This document shows positions 34,056 through 43,357 of a DNA stretch of 64,000 bases, in pieces. This DNA comes from an uncultured Treponema sp. GTDB taxonomy: Bacteria; Spirochaetota; Spirochaetia; Treponematales; Treponemataceae. A program made the translations under genes and the position numbers. The notes under the pieces were generated by a model. That model was given only the letters and a program-made list of their open reading frames with translations, was not told the DNA's origin and ran no database searches. The stretch covers positions 541,003 to 605,002 of the forward strand of contig NZ_CAKVAM010000001.1 in assembly GCF_934725225.1 (NCBI RefSeq). The letters are read 5' to 3'. Position 1 is the first letter of the stretch; each line of letters starts with the position of its first letter.

Positions 34056-35561
34056 ATGAAGTACAAGACTATAAAAGAAACTGTAGAGGCGTTAAAAAGC
34101 GGAGAAACTTCAAGTGTGGCTTTGGTAAAGGAATCCAAGGAAACTTTTGAAGCTGACAAAAATTCAGCATTGCCGCTTAATGCCTTCCTTGAAATTTATG
34201 ATGATATTTTAAAGTCTGCGGAAACTGCCGACCAGAAAATTTCAGAAGCTAGAAGCAACGGTTCTCTTGAAAAACTTTTTGAAGAGCAGCCACTTCTTGG
34301 AATTCCATTTGCGGTAAAAGACAATATTTCTGTGCGCGGAAAAAAACTTACCTGCTCAAGTAAAATTCTTGAAGGCTATGTTGCTCCGTACAGCGCGACT
34401 GTAATAAACCGCTTGGAAAAAGCCGGAGCGATTCCGATTGGAAGATGCAATCAGGATGAATTTGCAATGGGTTCTTCCACTGAATATTCAGTTTACGGTC
34501 CTACAAGAAATCCTATTGACCGTGCTTATGTTTCTGGCGGATCTTCCGGTGGTCCTGCTGCTGCGGTTGCCGCGAATCAGGCTTTGTTTGCGCTTGGCAC
34601 TGAAACTGGTGGCTCTGTCCGTCTTCCTGCAAGCTACTGCGGAATCTACGGTCTTAAGACAACTTACGGTGTTCTAAGCCGCTGGGGAGTTGTTGCTTAC
34701 GGTTCTTCTTTGGATCAGGTTGGAATTCTTGGACACACTCCGCAGGATATTGCGCTTCCGTTGAGCGTTATGAGCGGCGTTGATTTTTATGACGACACTT
34801 CCGCTGATTTGCCCGACGCTAAGCCTTCCGTTGAAGCTTTCTCTGATTTTTCAAAACTGAAAATTGCGGTTCCTAAGCAGTTTCTTGAGTCAAAAGGAAT
34901 GGACGCCGATGTTGCGAAAGTTTTTGAAGAAACCCGCGGCTGGTTTGAATCCAAAGGCGCAAAAATAGAAGTTGTTGACCTTCCGATTCTTGATGCCGCA
35001 ATTGCAAGCTATTACGTAATCGCTTTGTCTGAAGCCGCATCGAACTTGAGTCGCTTTGATGGAATCCGCTACGGAAACAGAATTGACAATGGCAAAGGAT
35101 ACGATGAGCTTTACGTGGACACAAGAAGCAACGGTTTTGGTCCGGAAGTAAAACGCAGAATTATAATCGGAAACTACGTTTTGTCGGAGCAGTTTTCAGG
35201 CGATACTTACAAAAAAGGAATGTCTGTGCGCGCTCGCATTCAGCGTGAAATTGCAAAGCTTTTTGAGCAGTTCGATTTGATTCTTTGTCCAACTTGTCCG
35301 ACTCCAGCTTTTAAACTCGGCCAGAAAGTTGACGATCCGCTTGCCATGTATCTTAGCGACTTGTTCACGACATTTGTAAACCTTGCCCGCATTCCGTCTT
35401 TGTCTGTTCCGGCTGGAAGAACTTCTACGGAAAACGGAAATATGCCTGTTGGAATTCAGTTTGCAGGACCTATGTTCAGCGAAATGAAAATTCTTGAAAT
35501 TGCCCAAGCCTGGGAAAACGAGCATAAGGGATGCGGAATTCCTGTTGCGGAGGAAAAATAA
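34056..35561 (+). CDS. gatA: Asp/Glu-tRNA amidotransferase subunit A
   Basis: About 501 residues, amidase-signature family: catalytic Lys in VKDNIS, Ser pair in SGGSSGGPAAA, and GTETGGSVRLPA. ATG 34056 has GAGAAGG 8 nt upstream. It produces ammonia from glutamine for GatB. Confidence 0.95.
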   Translation: MKYKTIKETVEALKSGETSSVALVKESKETFEADKNSALPLNAFLEIYDDILKSAETADQKISEARSNGSLEKLFEEQPLLGIPFAVKDNISVRGKKLTCSSKILEGYVAPYSATVINRLEKAGAIPIGRCNQDEFAMGSSTEYSVYGPTRNPIDRAYVSGGSSGGPAAAVAANQALFALGTETGGSVRLPASYCGIYGLKTTYGVLSRWGVVAYGSSLDQVGILGHTPQDIALPLSVMSGVDFYDDTSADLPDAKPSVEAFSDFSKLKIAVPKQFLESKGMDADVAKVFEETRGWFESKGAKIEVVDLPILDAAIASYYVIALSEAASNLSRFDGIRYGNRIDNGKGYDELYVDTRSNGFGPEVKRRIIIGNYVLSEQFSGDTYKKGMSVRARIQREIAKLFEQFDLILCPTCPTPAFKLGQKVDDPLAMYLSDLFTTFVNLARIPSLSVPAGRTSTENGNMPVGIQFAGPMFSEMKILEIAQAWENEHKGCGIPVAEEK

Positions 35562-35563
35562 AA

Positions 35564-37105
35564 ATGCCTTCTATTGATAAATATGAAATTGTAATCGGCT
35601 GTGAAATTCATACGCAGCTTTTAACAAAAACAAAGGCGTTCTGTGCCTGCGAAAACCGTTACGGAGGAATGCCGAACACTCGTGTTTGTCCTGTCTGTCT
35701 TGGACTTCCGGGAGCGATGCCGCGTGTTTCTAAAGGATATGTTGAGCTTGGCTCTGTTGCGGGGCTTGCTCTTAACTGTGAGATTTCGCGCTTTACAAAA
35801 TTTGACCGCAAGCATTATTTTTATCCTGACCTTGCAAAAGGCTATCAGATAACTCAATACGACATTCCGCTTTGCCACGACGGATATGTTGATCTTCCGA
35901 TGCACAAATATCCAAAGGAACAGCAGTTCGGTTCGGAAAAATGCCGCACAAAAAATTTCATCGGTCAGGACTGCATTATTGAAAACGGAAAATATCGCCG
36001 CGTCCGTGTTGAGCGCATTCACCTTGAAGAGGACGTAGGAAAGTCATTGCACTTGCAGGGCGCGCATTCTTACATCGACTACAACCGCTCTGGAACTCCG
36101 CTTATTGAAATTGTAACAAAGCCGGATATGACAAGCCCGGAAGAAGCCGCTCTTTTCATGGAAACTGTTCAGGAAATTTTGCGCTATGTAAAAGTTACAA
36201 ACGGAAATCTTGAAGAAGGAAATATGCGGTGCGACGCCAACATCAACTTGAATGTTTGGGAGGACGGAAAACTTTACCACACTCCGATTTCTGAAATCAA
36301 AAACTTGAACTCGTTCCGTTCAATCCGCGATGCCTGCACTTATGAAGCTCAGCGTCAGCTTAAAGAATTTCAGGAAGACCGCCAGGAATTCAATCCGGGA
36401 TTTAAAGTTACAATGGGCTGGGACGAAGCAAAAGGCCAGACTGTTGTTCAGCGCACAAAAAATTCTTTTGTTGACTATCGCTTTGTTGTTGAGCCGGACA
36501 TAAAGCCGTTCAGTGTAAGCGAAGAGCTTATTGAAAATGCAAAATCAAAAGTCGGCGAGCTTCCAGAGGCAAAACGCACAAGATTAAAGAAGGACTACGG
36601 ACTTTCTGATTTTGATGTTGAAACTTTGACTTCTAGCCGCGACTTGGCTGTTTGGTTTGAAGAAGCTGCTGCCGGAACAAAAAATCCAAAGCGCACTGCG
36701 AACATAATTCTTACCGAGCTTCTTGCAAAACTGAATGAAGACAAAAAAACAATCAATGACGTTTCTATAACTCCTGCCCACATTGCGGAGCTTGTAAATG
36801 CGATTGACTCAAAGAAAATTTCAAGCGCGCAGGGAAAAGTTGTTTTTGCAAAAATGCTTGAGACAAATAAAATGCCGGCGGAAATTATAAAATCTGAAGG
36901 CATGGAAGTTGTAAGCGACAGCGGAGCAATTGAAGCGATTGTTGACAAAGTTATTTCCGCAAATCCAAAAGCTGTGGCTGACTTTAAGTCCGGAAAAACA
37001 AATGTTGTCGGCTGGCTCATGGGACAGGTTATGAAAGAATCCAAAGGCAAGGCGAATCCTTCGGAAGCAAGTTCTCTTGTTCAAAAGAAACTTTCAGAAA
37101 TCTAG
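35564..37105 (+). CDS. gatB: Asp/Glu-tRNA amidotransferase subunit B
   Basis: About 513 residues with GatB hallmarks: EIVIGCEIHTQL start, CPVCLGLPGAMPR, KHYFYPDLAKGYQITQYD, and a C-terminal YqeY-like tail domain ending QKKLSEI. ATG 35564 has GAGGAA upstream and lies 2 nt after the gatA stop. It activates and amidates the misacylated tRNA. Confidence 0.95.
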   Translation: MPSIDKYEIVIGCEIHTQLLTKTKAFCACENRYGGMPNTRVCPVCLGLPGAMPRVSKGYVELGSVAGLALNCEISRFTKFDRKHYFYPDLAKGYQITQYDIPLCHDGYVDLPMHKYPKEQQFGSEKCRTKNFIGQDCIIENGKYRRVRVERIHLEEDVGKSLHLQGAHSYIDYNRSGTPLIEIVTKPDMTSPEEAALFMETVQEILRYVKVTNGNLEEGNMRCDANINLNVWEDGKLYHTPISEIKNLNSFRSIRDACTYEAQRQLKEFQEDRQEFNPGFKVTMGWDEAKGQTVVQRTKNSFVDYRFVVEPDIKPFSVSEELIENAKSKVGELPEAKRTRLKKDYGLSDFDVETLTSSRDLAVWFEEAAAGTKNPKRTANIILTELLAKLNEDKKTINDVSITPAHIAELVNAIDSKKISSAQGKVVFAKMLETNKMPAEIIKSEGMEVVSDSGAIEAIVDKVISANPKAVADFKSGKTNVVGWLMGQVMKESKGKANPSEASSLVQKKLSEI

Positions 37106-37140
37106 TTTGGTTTAATTTCAAGTTTTGAAAAAGTTACCTA

Positions 37141-37216
37141 ACTGTCATTTCCGTGCTGCGACACGGAATCTTCTGTAAGTTTTCAACAGATTATCGGGTT
37201 AAGACCGATAATGACA
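37141..37216. repeat. Dispersed intergenic hairpin elements, copy pair E
   Basis: ATTATCGG (37190-37197) pairs with CCGATAAT (37205-37212), followed by GACAG. Just upstream, 37141-37170 carries an oppositely oriented member: its complement reads GATTCCGTG, then CACGG, then AAATGACA. The two are head to head. Confidence 0.75.
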
Positions 37217-37250
37217 GTAAAATCTAATTTTTCTTGAACTGTAAATTTTG

Positions 37251-37287
37251 AATCCGTCGTTCTGTTTTAGAATGGCGGATTTTTTTT
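37251..37287 (+). terminator. gatCAB terminator
   Basis: AATCCG with CGGATT plus TTCT with AGAA form the stem, followed by eight Ts. Confidence 0.85.
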
Positions 37288-37311
37288 ATTTAAAATTTTT
37301 TCTCAGAATGA

Positions 37312-37369
37312 TTGACAATCTTTTTTAGTTACTGTATGCTAACTTTTGTAAGTTAGTTCAAGCTAACTT
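37312..37369 (+). promoter_or_regulatory. Promoter and DtxR-like triple-arm operator before DUF3793/flavodoxin
   Basis: TTGACA (37312-37317), 17-bp spacer, TATGCT (37335-37340). Overlapping the start are CTAACTT (37339-37345), AAGTTAG (37350-37356) and CTAACTT (37363-37369), forming two overlapping palindromes. TTAG/CTAA arms are typical of DtxR/IdeR-type metalloregulators, suggesting iron or manganese control; that is inference. Confidence 0.6.
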
Positions 37370-37382
37370 GTATTTATTACTA

Positions 37383-37464
37383 GCGGGCATATAAACTTGC
37401 GGTTCTTAATCCTAAGTTTACATCTCCTTACACAGCCACTGATGTGATATGCCCGCATTTTTTT
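37383..37464 (+). ncRNA. Structured leader RNA with a three-way junction and terminal U-tract
   Basis: P1 GCGGGCATAT (37383-37392) pairs with ATATGCCCGC (37447-37456). Inside, P2 AAACTT...GG with CC...AAGTTT (37393-37419) and P3 ACATC with GATGT (37420-37445) stack with only one unpaired junction base (37446). Seven Ts (37458-37464) and GAGG before the ATG follow at once, so P1 doubles as an intrinsic terminator. It matches no riboswitch class I could recognise. Confidence 0.6.
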
Positions 37465-37472
37465 GAGGTTGT

Positions 37473-38042
37473 ATGAAAACTTTTGAGCAGACAGTAATTC
37501 AATTGGGTGCGCCGACTTTGTGCGGAGTAAAGCCTTCAAGTCTTGTTTCTGTTTCAAAAGAAGTTCTGTTTTGTGAATACAAAAAAATCCTTCTGTGGAA
37601 TAAAATCCTTGAGGGCAGCCAGAAAAAAATAAAAATTGCAAGAAGAGGAGAGAATCTTTTTTTGCTTTTCATTTATGATGAAAAACTTGTTCAGGAAATT
37701 CTTTCAAGGCCTGAAATTTTGTCATACTTGAATTTAAAAGGCTATTTTACAGACAAAGGAATTTCAAATGTTTTGAATGAACTTTTGAACCGCCTTTCTT
37801 ACTGCGAAAGTTTTCCGCATGAGATTGGAGTTTTCCTTGGCTATCCTTTGGAAGATGTTGTTGGATACGAAAAATATTCAGGAACAAAAACTAAATTTTC
37901 CGGGGCATGGGCGGTCTACGGAAATGTCGCGGAAGCTGTAAAAAAAATGGAGCTTTACAAAAAGTGTTCCGCTTTATGCTCGAATCTTTTGGAAGCTGGA
38001 AATAATTTTGAAGCAATTTGCAAAACAATAAATTTTATGTGA
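37473..38042 (+). CDS. DUF3793-type protein
   Basis: A 189-residue cytoplasmic protein that fits the DUF3793 family by its context before a flavodoxin gene and by its CGVKPSSLVSV, GVFLGYPLEDVVGY and CSNLLEAGNNF blocks. Its biochemical function is not known. It has GAGG 5 nt before ATG and is 7 nt from the flavodoxin gene. A metal-type operator and a structured leader precede it, so it may belong to iron homeostasis. Confidence 0.7.
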   Translation: MKTFEQTVIQLGAPTLCGVKPSSLVSVSKEVLFCEYKKILLWNKILEGSQKKIKIARRGENLFLLFIYDEKLVQEILSRPEILSYLNLKGYFTDKGISNVLNELLNRLSYCESFPHEIGVFLGYPLEDVVGYEKYSGTKTKFSGAWAVYGNVAEAVKKMELYKKCSALCSNLLEAGNNFEAICKTINFM

Positions 38043-38049
38043 GGTAAAT

Positions 38050-38466
38050 ATGAAGAAAGCTGTAATCTATGCAAGCACAACTGGAAACACAGAAGCAATG
38101 GCAAACGCTGTAGCTGAAGGTGTAAAATCTTGCGGCGCGGAACTTTTGATGTCAACTGCAAGTGAAGCGAGCGTTTCGGATGTTCTTGCTTGCGATGTTA
38201 TTATACTCGGAAGCCCTGCGATGGGAGATGAAGTTCTTGAAGATTCAATGGAAGAATTCTACACAAATCTTGAAGGCGGCTTGAGCGGAAAAAAAGTTGC
38301 TGTGTTCGGTTCTTATGACTGGGGCGACGGACAGTGGCTTAGAACTTGGGTTGAACGGCTTTCTGCTGCTGGCGCAACTGTTGTAAATGGCGAAGGCTTG
38401 AAAGCTCAGCTTGCTCCAGATGAAGCTGCTCTTGCTGAATGCAAGTCTCTTGGTGAAACTGCATAA
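38050..38466 (+). CDS. Flavodoxin
   Basis: A 138-residue short-chain flavodoxin: FMN phosphate loop STTGNTEAMA, the GSPAMGDEVLED loop and GSYDWGDGQWLR around the flavin. Flavodoxins replace ferredoxin when iron is scarce. TGAGG lies before ATG. It is co-transcribed with the DUF3793 gene. Confidence 0.93.
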   Translation: MKKAVIYASTTGNTEAMANAVAEGVKSCGAELLMSTASEASVSDVLACDVIILGSPAMGDEVLEDSMEEFYTNLEGGLSGKKVAVFGSYDWGDGQWLRTWVERLSAAGATVVNGEGLKAQLAPDEAALAECKSLGETA

Positions 38467-38577
38467 AAAAAATAGACTGCTTTGCATTTGCATTGCAGTC
38501 TTATAAAAAGTGCTAGCAACAGGCACAGGTTTAAACTAATTCCTCGAGTTGGTTTAAAAGTGTGTGTGTTTGGTTTT

Positions 38578-38611
38578 AACTCCATTCTGAGTTTCAGACT
38601 GGAGTTTTTTG
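38578..38611 (+). terminator. Terminator after flavodoxin
   Basis: AACTCCA (38578-38584) pairs with TGGAGTT (38600-38606), extended by TCTGA/TCAGA past one mismatch, then Ts. Two other hairpins lie at 38475-38500 (with a T-tract on the minus strand) and 38530-38558. Confidence 0.8.
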
Positions 38612-38614
38612 TTT

Positions 38615-38884
38615 TTAAATTCTGTGCATTTCAGAAAAAACTTTTTCGTTCATTATGTTCACTTCAACGCCAAGAGTTCCAAGCTCTTCAACAAGTTCTT
38701 TTCTTGCAGTGTCGATTCCGATGTCCGCATTGTCAAAATTAACCATCATCATCATAACAAAATTTCCGCTTAAAATCGTCTGAGAAATATCCGCAATGTT
38801 TATAGAATGCTTTGCAAGATACGCTGAAACTTTTGCGATTATACCGACTTTATCTGCGCCAACAACAGTAACTATAGCTTTCAT
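38615..38884 (-). CDS. ACT-domain protein, UPF0237 type
   Basis: An 89-residue single ACT domain (VVGADKVGIIAKVSAYLAKHSINIADISQTI...), the UPF0237 family of small amino-acid-binding regulators. Its ligand is unknown. It converges with flavodoxin. Its promoter (minus strand TTGTAC at 38917-38922, TAAAAT at 38894-38899) would start transcription about 2 nt before the ATG, and no Shine-Dalgarno is seen. Confidence 0.85.
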   Translation of the reverse strand: MKAIVTVVGADKVGIIAKVSAYLAKHSINIADISQTILSGNFVMMMMVNFDNADIGIDTARKELVEELGTLGVEVNIMNEKVFSEMHRI

Positions 38885-38992
38885 AATAAATTCATTTTAA
38901 TAGAAAAAAAACTTATGTACAAGAAGCCGCAATGGAAATTCAGGTAGCAGCAGTTTTTAACTGGCTATATGAATTTCCAAAGCAGCATTTTT

Positions 38993-41764
38993 CTACTCGG
39001 ACTTTAAATAATCGATTCCAGATGAAACAGAAACATCTCTTGAAAGAGCAACGAATTTTATTTCGATTCCGGGCTTTGTATGCTCAAGCGAAATTTCATA
39101 GTTGCCTTTTTCAAGTTGAACCTGTCCGATTACAGCGCCTGTGTCTTTTCCTTCTGTGGAACGGCATTCAAACGCGAATGTTGGTTTTCCGTCGATAAGC
39201 ACGTTGCATACAGATTGCGAAACTTTGTCCACTTCTGCTGGCTTTGAATAAACTCCAAGCACATTGTAAACTCCGTTTTCCGGCGCGAAGAAAATTCTTT
39301 TTGTTTCTCCGTTGCAAAGGAATCTGAAATTTTCCTGCGCTGGATTTTTTGCGTTTTGATTTTCAGCTTTTGGCGCAAAGACAGGAATGTTGTTGAGCGG
39401 ACGAAGCTTGCGTTCAGCCACAAGAGTTTTTGCAAGGAATTTTATAATGTCCATTGCGCAAACTTGAAGTTCCGCAGTTGTAAGCTCGCTGTTTTTCAAG
39501 CTTGATTTTATGTTGTCGTTGTTTCCGTCCTTTTCCGCAGTGTCGTTGTTTACAATCATGTAGATGTCGTTTCGCGCGCGGACCATCGAAGCTGTAAGTT
39601 CAATTTCTCCTTTTCCGCCTTTTATGCAGTCGTTTATTCTTGCCCACCAGTCGGTCATTACTATACCTTGGTATTTCCAGTTTTTGCGGAGAATTGTTGA
39701 ATTCAAATCGTAGTTGCTTGCCGCAAAATGTCCGTTGATTTGATTGTAGCTTGTCATAATTGACTGGGTGTTTCCACGTTTTACGGCGGCTTCAAACGGC
39801 TTGAGATAAATTTCCCGCAACGCGCGTTCTGAAACAATTGAGTCGTGCTCGCGTCTTTGTGTTTCCTGACTGTTCGCGGCAAAATGTTTTATTGTTGCAA
39901 ACGGACCTTCTTTTGAAACGCCTTTTAAAATCGCAAGCGTCATTTCAGAAGTGAGAAGCGGATCTTCGGAAAAATATTCAAAGTTTCTTCCGTTAAGCGG
40001 ATTTCTGTGAATGTTTATTCCAGGTCCAAGAACTGTGTCAATTTGATTTTGCTTTAATTCTTGGCTTTCAAATTCAAAAAGCTCCTGAACAAGAGGCGGA
40101 TTCCAAGTGCAAGCCAGCAAAGTTCCGATAGGCATAAGAGAAGCTTCTTTTCCTGTGTCGAGCCTTATGCCAGAAGGACCGTCCGCGCATCCTGCAACAG
40201 GAATTCCATAGTTGTAAAGAGATTCGCTTACGCCGCCAAAAACGGATGCGATTCCCATTGTCGCTTTGCGGCTCATCATTCCTTCTCCGCGCACAAGAGT
40301 TGCAAGCTCTTCATTGTTCAGCTGGGCAACAAATTTTTCAAGCAGCTCAGGATTTTTCTTTACGTCCTGAAATTTTATTCCTTTGTTTCCCGTGAACGGA
40401 ATTTCTTTTGGAAGATTTTCTTTTATGCGCTGTTCAAGGCTGAACGATTCAAGCGGAACATTTTCTTCTTGAATTGAATAGTTTCCGTCCGGCATTAATT
40501 GCGCTGGCTTGATTCTTGAAAAAGCTTTTCGTGGAGCAAGCGCCTGGCAAAGTTTTTCCGTGGCGTAAGTTTTTTCAACTGAAATAAAATCGCTGCTTCC
40601 AACTGGAATTTTTTTTGCGCTTTCAGAATCAGTTCCCATGAACACAAAATATTTTCCTTCTTCAAGAACAAACGAAAATTCAAATCCGGAAATTCCAGAA
40701 TCATCGTAAGAAGCGATTGATTCCAAGTTGAACGAAAGCCCAAGTTCTTCCGACTGTCCCGGTTTTAGCAAATTTGATTTTTTGAATGCGACAAGAACTT
40801 TTGAAGGCTTTCCGAGTTTTCCTTGCGGAGCTTGAACATAAAGCTGGACGATTTCTTTTCCGCTGAATTTTTTTCCGATATTTTCCACGCGGACTTTTAC
40901 GTTTACATTTTTTCCTTCCACAGAAGAAGAAACAAATTCAGTTTTAAATTCTGTGTAAGAAAGTCCGAATCCGAATGGAAACAAAATTTTTTCTTTTGCG
41001 AATGTTGAAAAATATCTGTAGCCGACATAAATATCTTCCATATAAAAAGATTCGTTTGGCGTTGCGAAATTTTTTGTGGAAGGATAGTCGTCTATTGATT
41101 TTGCGATTGTGTCAGTGAGTTTTCCGCACGGAACTGATTTTCCGCACAGAACATTTGCACAGGCTCTTCCGGATTCTTGTCCGCCTTGCCAAGCGTAGAC
41201 TACAGATTTTATTTTTCCAGAAAATTCTTTGTCGTCAATCCAAGCTGTGTCGATTATTCCGCATGAGTTGAAAACAATAATTACGCTTTCAAATGCCGAG
41301 CAAATTTCCTTGATTGCGTTTCGCTCTTCGTCAGTTAAAAGCCAGCAGCCTTTTTCTTTTGTAAAATCTTTGTCTTCGCCCGCATTTCGTCCCACAACAA
41401 AAATTGCTTTTTTTGAAACTTTTGCGGCATTTTTTGCAAGTTCCGCTGAAACAGGAAATTCCTTTTGAAAATAAGGCTCCATTGCCCAGCCACCTCCGCC
41501 ATTGTCAAACGGATTTTCCTTTATCCAGTTTCTGTAAATTTCTGCAAGCTCTTTGTTCGCCATTGGAATGTTGTCTGTTAAATTTGTGGAATAAGGCGAG
41601 CGGACGGAACCTCCAGAGCCCATTCCGCATTTGTAAAAATCAAACTGGCATCTTCCAAAAATAGAAACAGTTTCGTTTTCTGCAAGCGGAAGCGTATTTT
41701 CGTTGTTCCTAAGAAGTACGATTCCTTCCTGCGCGGCTTCAAGAATTTTTTCTGCAAATGTCAT
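38993..41764 (-). CDS. GH3 beta-glucosidase with permuted domain order
   Basis: About 923 residues. The usual GH3 C-terminal domain comes first (EGIVLLRNNENTLPL, about 10-250), then a fibronectin-type segment (KEIVQLYVQAPQGKLG), then the TIM-barrel domain with ADGPSGIR, FEYFSEDP, KHFAANSQE and nucleophile Asp in IVMTDWWA, and a C-terminal accessory domain. This swapped order is known for some rumen beta-glucosidases. No signal peptide is seen with ATG 41764 (GGGGGA 5 nt upstream), so it is cytoplasmic. The divergent AraC gene probably controls it. Confidence 0.88.
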   Translation of the reverse strand: MTFAEKILEAAQEGIVLLRNNENTLPLAENETVSIFGRCQFDFYKCGMGSGGSVRSPYSTNLTDNIPMANKELAEIYRNWIKENPFDNGGGGWAMEPYFQKEFPVSAELAKNAAKVSKKAIFVVGRNAGEDKDFTKEKGCWLLTDEERNAIKEICSAFESVIIVFNSCGIIDTAWIDDKEFSGKIKSVVYAWQGGQESGRACANVLCGKSVPCGKLTDTIAKSIDDYPSTKNFATPNESFYMEDIYVGYRYFSTFAKEKILFPFGFGLSYTEFKTEFVSSSVEGKNVNVKVRVENIGKKFSGKEIVQLYVQAPQGKLGKPSKVLVAFKKSNLLKPGQSEELGLSFNLESIASYDDSGISGFEFSFVLEEGKYFVFMGTDSESAKKIPVGSSDFISVEKTYATEKLCQALAPRKAFSRIKPAQLMPDGNYSIQEENVPLESFSLEQRIKENLPKEIPFTGNKGIKFQDVKKNPELLEKFVAQLNNEELATLVRGEGMMSRKATMGIASVFGGVSESLYNYGIPVAGCADGPSGIRLDTGKEASLMPIGTLLACTWNPPLVQELFEFESQELKQNQIDTVLGPGINIHRNPLNGRNFEYFSEDPLLTSEMTLAILKGVSKEGPFATIKHFAANSQETQRREHDSIVSERALREIYLKPFEAAVKRGNTQSIMTSYNQINGHFAASNYDLNSTILRKNWKYQGIVMTDWWARINDCIKGGKGEIELTASMVRARNDIYMIVNNDTAEKDGNNDNIKSSLKNSELTTAELQVCAMDIIKFLAKTLVAERKLRPLNNIPVFAPKAENQNAKNPAQENFRFLCNGETKRIFFAPENGVYNVLGVYSKPAEVDKVSQSVCNVLIDGKPTFAFECRSTEGKDTGAVIGQVQLEKGNYEISLEHTKPGIEIKFVALSRDVSVSSGIDYLKSE

Positions 41765-41794
41765 AAAATCCCCCATAATAATTTTTAAGTAAAA

Positions 41795-41837
41795 AATGTT
41801 AAAAAAACAACACCTGTTTTTTATCAATATTAACATT
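41795..41837. promoter_or_regulatory. Inverted repeat between GH3 and araC-type genes
   Basis: AATGTTAA (41795-41802) and TTAACATT (41830-41837), 27 bp apart. TTAACATTG recurs at about 42829 after the regulator gene. Possible regulator site. Confidence 0.35.
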
Positions 41838-41908
41838 GGTTGCTTTCAAAATCTTTAACTATATGCTAAATTAATATAACAATCTTCCATTTTTTTAAGA
41901 GGCAGTTT

Positions 41909-42796
41909 TTGAAGCGTTATTCAACTTTCAATGTGGATTTGTCAGAAAATGTTGCTTACAACGATCCGGCTTTTCCTGCGTATATTACAAGCGGATTTTT
42001 ATCTTGCTATCCTGATTTAAAAGGCTGCACTCACTGGCACGAGGACTGGGAATTTATAATTGTTCTTGACGGTCTTGAAACTTACAACGTGAATGGAAAT
42101 TTAATTGAAATTGAAGCTGGAGACGCAATCTTTGTAAACAGCCGGCAAGTTCACTACGGATTTTCAGCGGACCGAAAAGACTGCGAGTTTATCTGCATTT
42201 TGCTGAATCCTTCGTTGCTTTGCTCCAATAAAGATTTTGATGAAAAATTTGTAAAGCCGTTTACGTACAATGCAAATTATCCATTTATAAAGCTGAGCCG
42301 GAAAATTCAATGGCAAAATAAAATTATAAAACTTCTGAAAGAAATTCATTTAAAGAAAGAAACAAAGACTTGGCAATTTATAACGCAGCGGAATTTTTTC
42401 AGCATATTCGAGCTAATCTATTCCAACGTGGACATAAAATCTGAAACTTCAGCACAAAATTCAGTCGGACTGAACGCTTTAAAGCTGATGATGGTTTTTA
42501 TTCAGGACAATTATAAGAAGAAAATTTCACTTGAAGATATTGCTTCCGCCGGATTCTGCTGCAAAAGCAAATGCTCTTCAATTTTCAGCCAGTATTTAAA
42601 AGAATCGCCAATAATTTATCTTATAAAATACAGGCTTAAAATCAGCACCGAGCTTCTTTGCAAAACTGACATTCCGATTACAGAAATTGCCTACGAATGC
42701 GGATTTTCTGGAACAAGCTACTTTTGCGAAACTTTTCACAAATATTACAAGACAACGCCGCTTGATTTTAGAAAGGATTCCGCGCAGATTTCCTAG
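41909..42796 (+). CDS. AraC-family transcriptional regulator
   Basis: A 295-residue regulator. The N-terminal cupin-like sugar-sensing half (THWHEDWEFIIVLDG) is followed by two C-terminal helix-turn-helices (SLEDIASAGFCCKSKCSSIF and PITEIAYECGFSGTSYFCETFHKYYKTTP). The start is TTG 41909, with AAGAGG 6 nt upstream; no nearby ATG fits. It is divergent from the GH3 gene, so beta-glucoside control is likely. Confidence 0.88.
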   Translation: MKRYSTFNVDLSENVAYNDPAFPAYITSGFLSCYPDLKGCTHWHEDWEFIIVLDGLETYNVNGNLIEIEAGDAIFVNSRQVHYGFSADRKDCEFICILLNPSLLCSNKDFDEKFVKPFTYNANYPFIKLSRKIQWQNKIIKLLKEIHLKKETKTWQFITQRNFFSIFELIYSNVDIKSETSAQNSVGLNALKLMMVFIQDNYKKKISLEDIASAGFCCKSKCSSIFSQYLKESPIIYLIKYRLKISTELLCKTDIPITEIAYECGFSGTSYFCETFHKYYKTTPLDFRKDSAQIS

Positions 42797-42849
42797 AATT
42801 TCCTGAAAAACTTACTTTGTTAAAAATTTTAACATTGCATATTTAAACC

Positions 42850-42878
42850 TTGACAAATTTTCCATGTGAACATAAGAT
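42850..42878 (+). promoter_or_regulatory. ptsN-like promoter, predicted leaderless
   Basis: TTGACA (42850-42855), 17-bp spacer, TAAGAT (42873-42878), 6 nt to ATG 42885; no Shine-Dalgarno. Confidence 0.7.
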
Positions 42879-42884
42879 ATTAAT

Positions 42885-43331
42885 ATGGACTTAAGAACTG
42901 TATTAACACCTGACACAGTAGACCTTCATTTAAAGGGAACTACAAAAGAAGAAATTATTGACGAGCTTCTCGATATTCTCGTGAAAGCCGGGAAAGTAAC
43001 AGATAAAGCAGTTGCAAAGGAGTGTGTTCTTGACCGTGAGCGCAAAATGTCTACCGGTATGAAACATGGAATTGCAATTCCGCATGGAAAAACTGACACA
43101 GTTTCTGACTTGGTTGCTTGTATTGGAGTTTCAGACAATCCTGTTGATTTTGACAGCTTGGATCAGGAACCTTGCCGCATATTTATTATGACATTGTCGC
43201 CTGTAAACAAAACTGGTCCGCATCTTCAGTTCCTTGCTGAAGTCAGCCTTTTGTTTAAATCTGCCGACAAGCGCGCTCAGATTCTGAATACTCAGGACAA
43301 AGCGGAAGTTATAAAGATTTTAACTGAATAG
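42885..43331 (+). CDS. PTS EIIA domain protein (PtsN/fructose type)
   Basis: A 148-residue EIIA domain with phosphoacceptor His67 in GIAIPHGKT. It stands alone with no EIIB or EIIC, as in PtsN-type regulatory phosphocarriers, so a regulatory role is more likely than sugar transport. Confidence 0.85.
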   Translation: MDLRTVLTPDTVDLHLKGTTKEEIIDELLDILVKAGKVTDKAVAKECVLDRERKMSTGMKHGIAIPHGKTDTVSDLVACIGVSDNPVDFDSLDQEPCRIFIMTLSPVNKTGPHLQFLAEVSLLFKSADKRAQILNTQDKAEVIKILTE

Positions 43332-43357
43332 TTTGTTTTATTCTATTATTTCTATAG

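Noticed and set aside
37383..37456. Purine riboswitch
   Set aside because: A three-way junction of similar size, but the conserved junction and loop bases of the purine class are absent.
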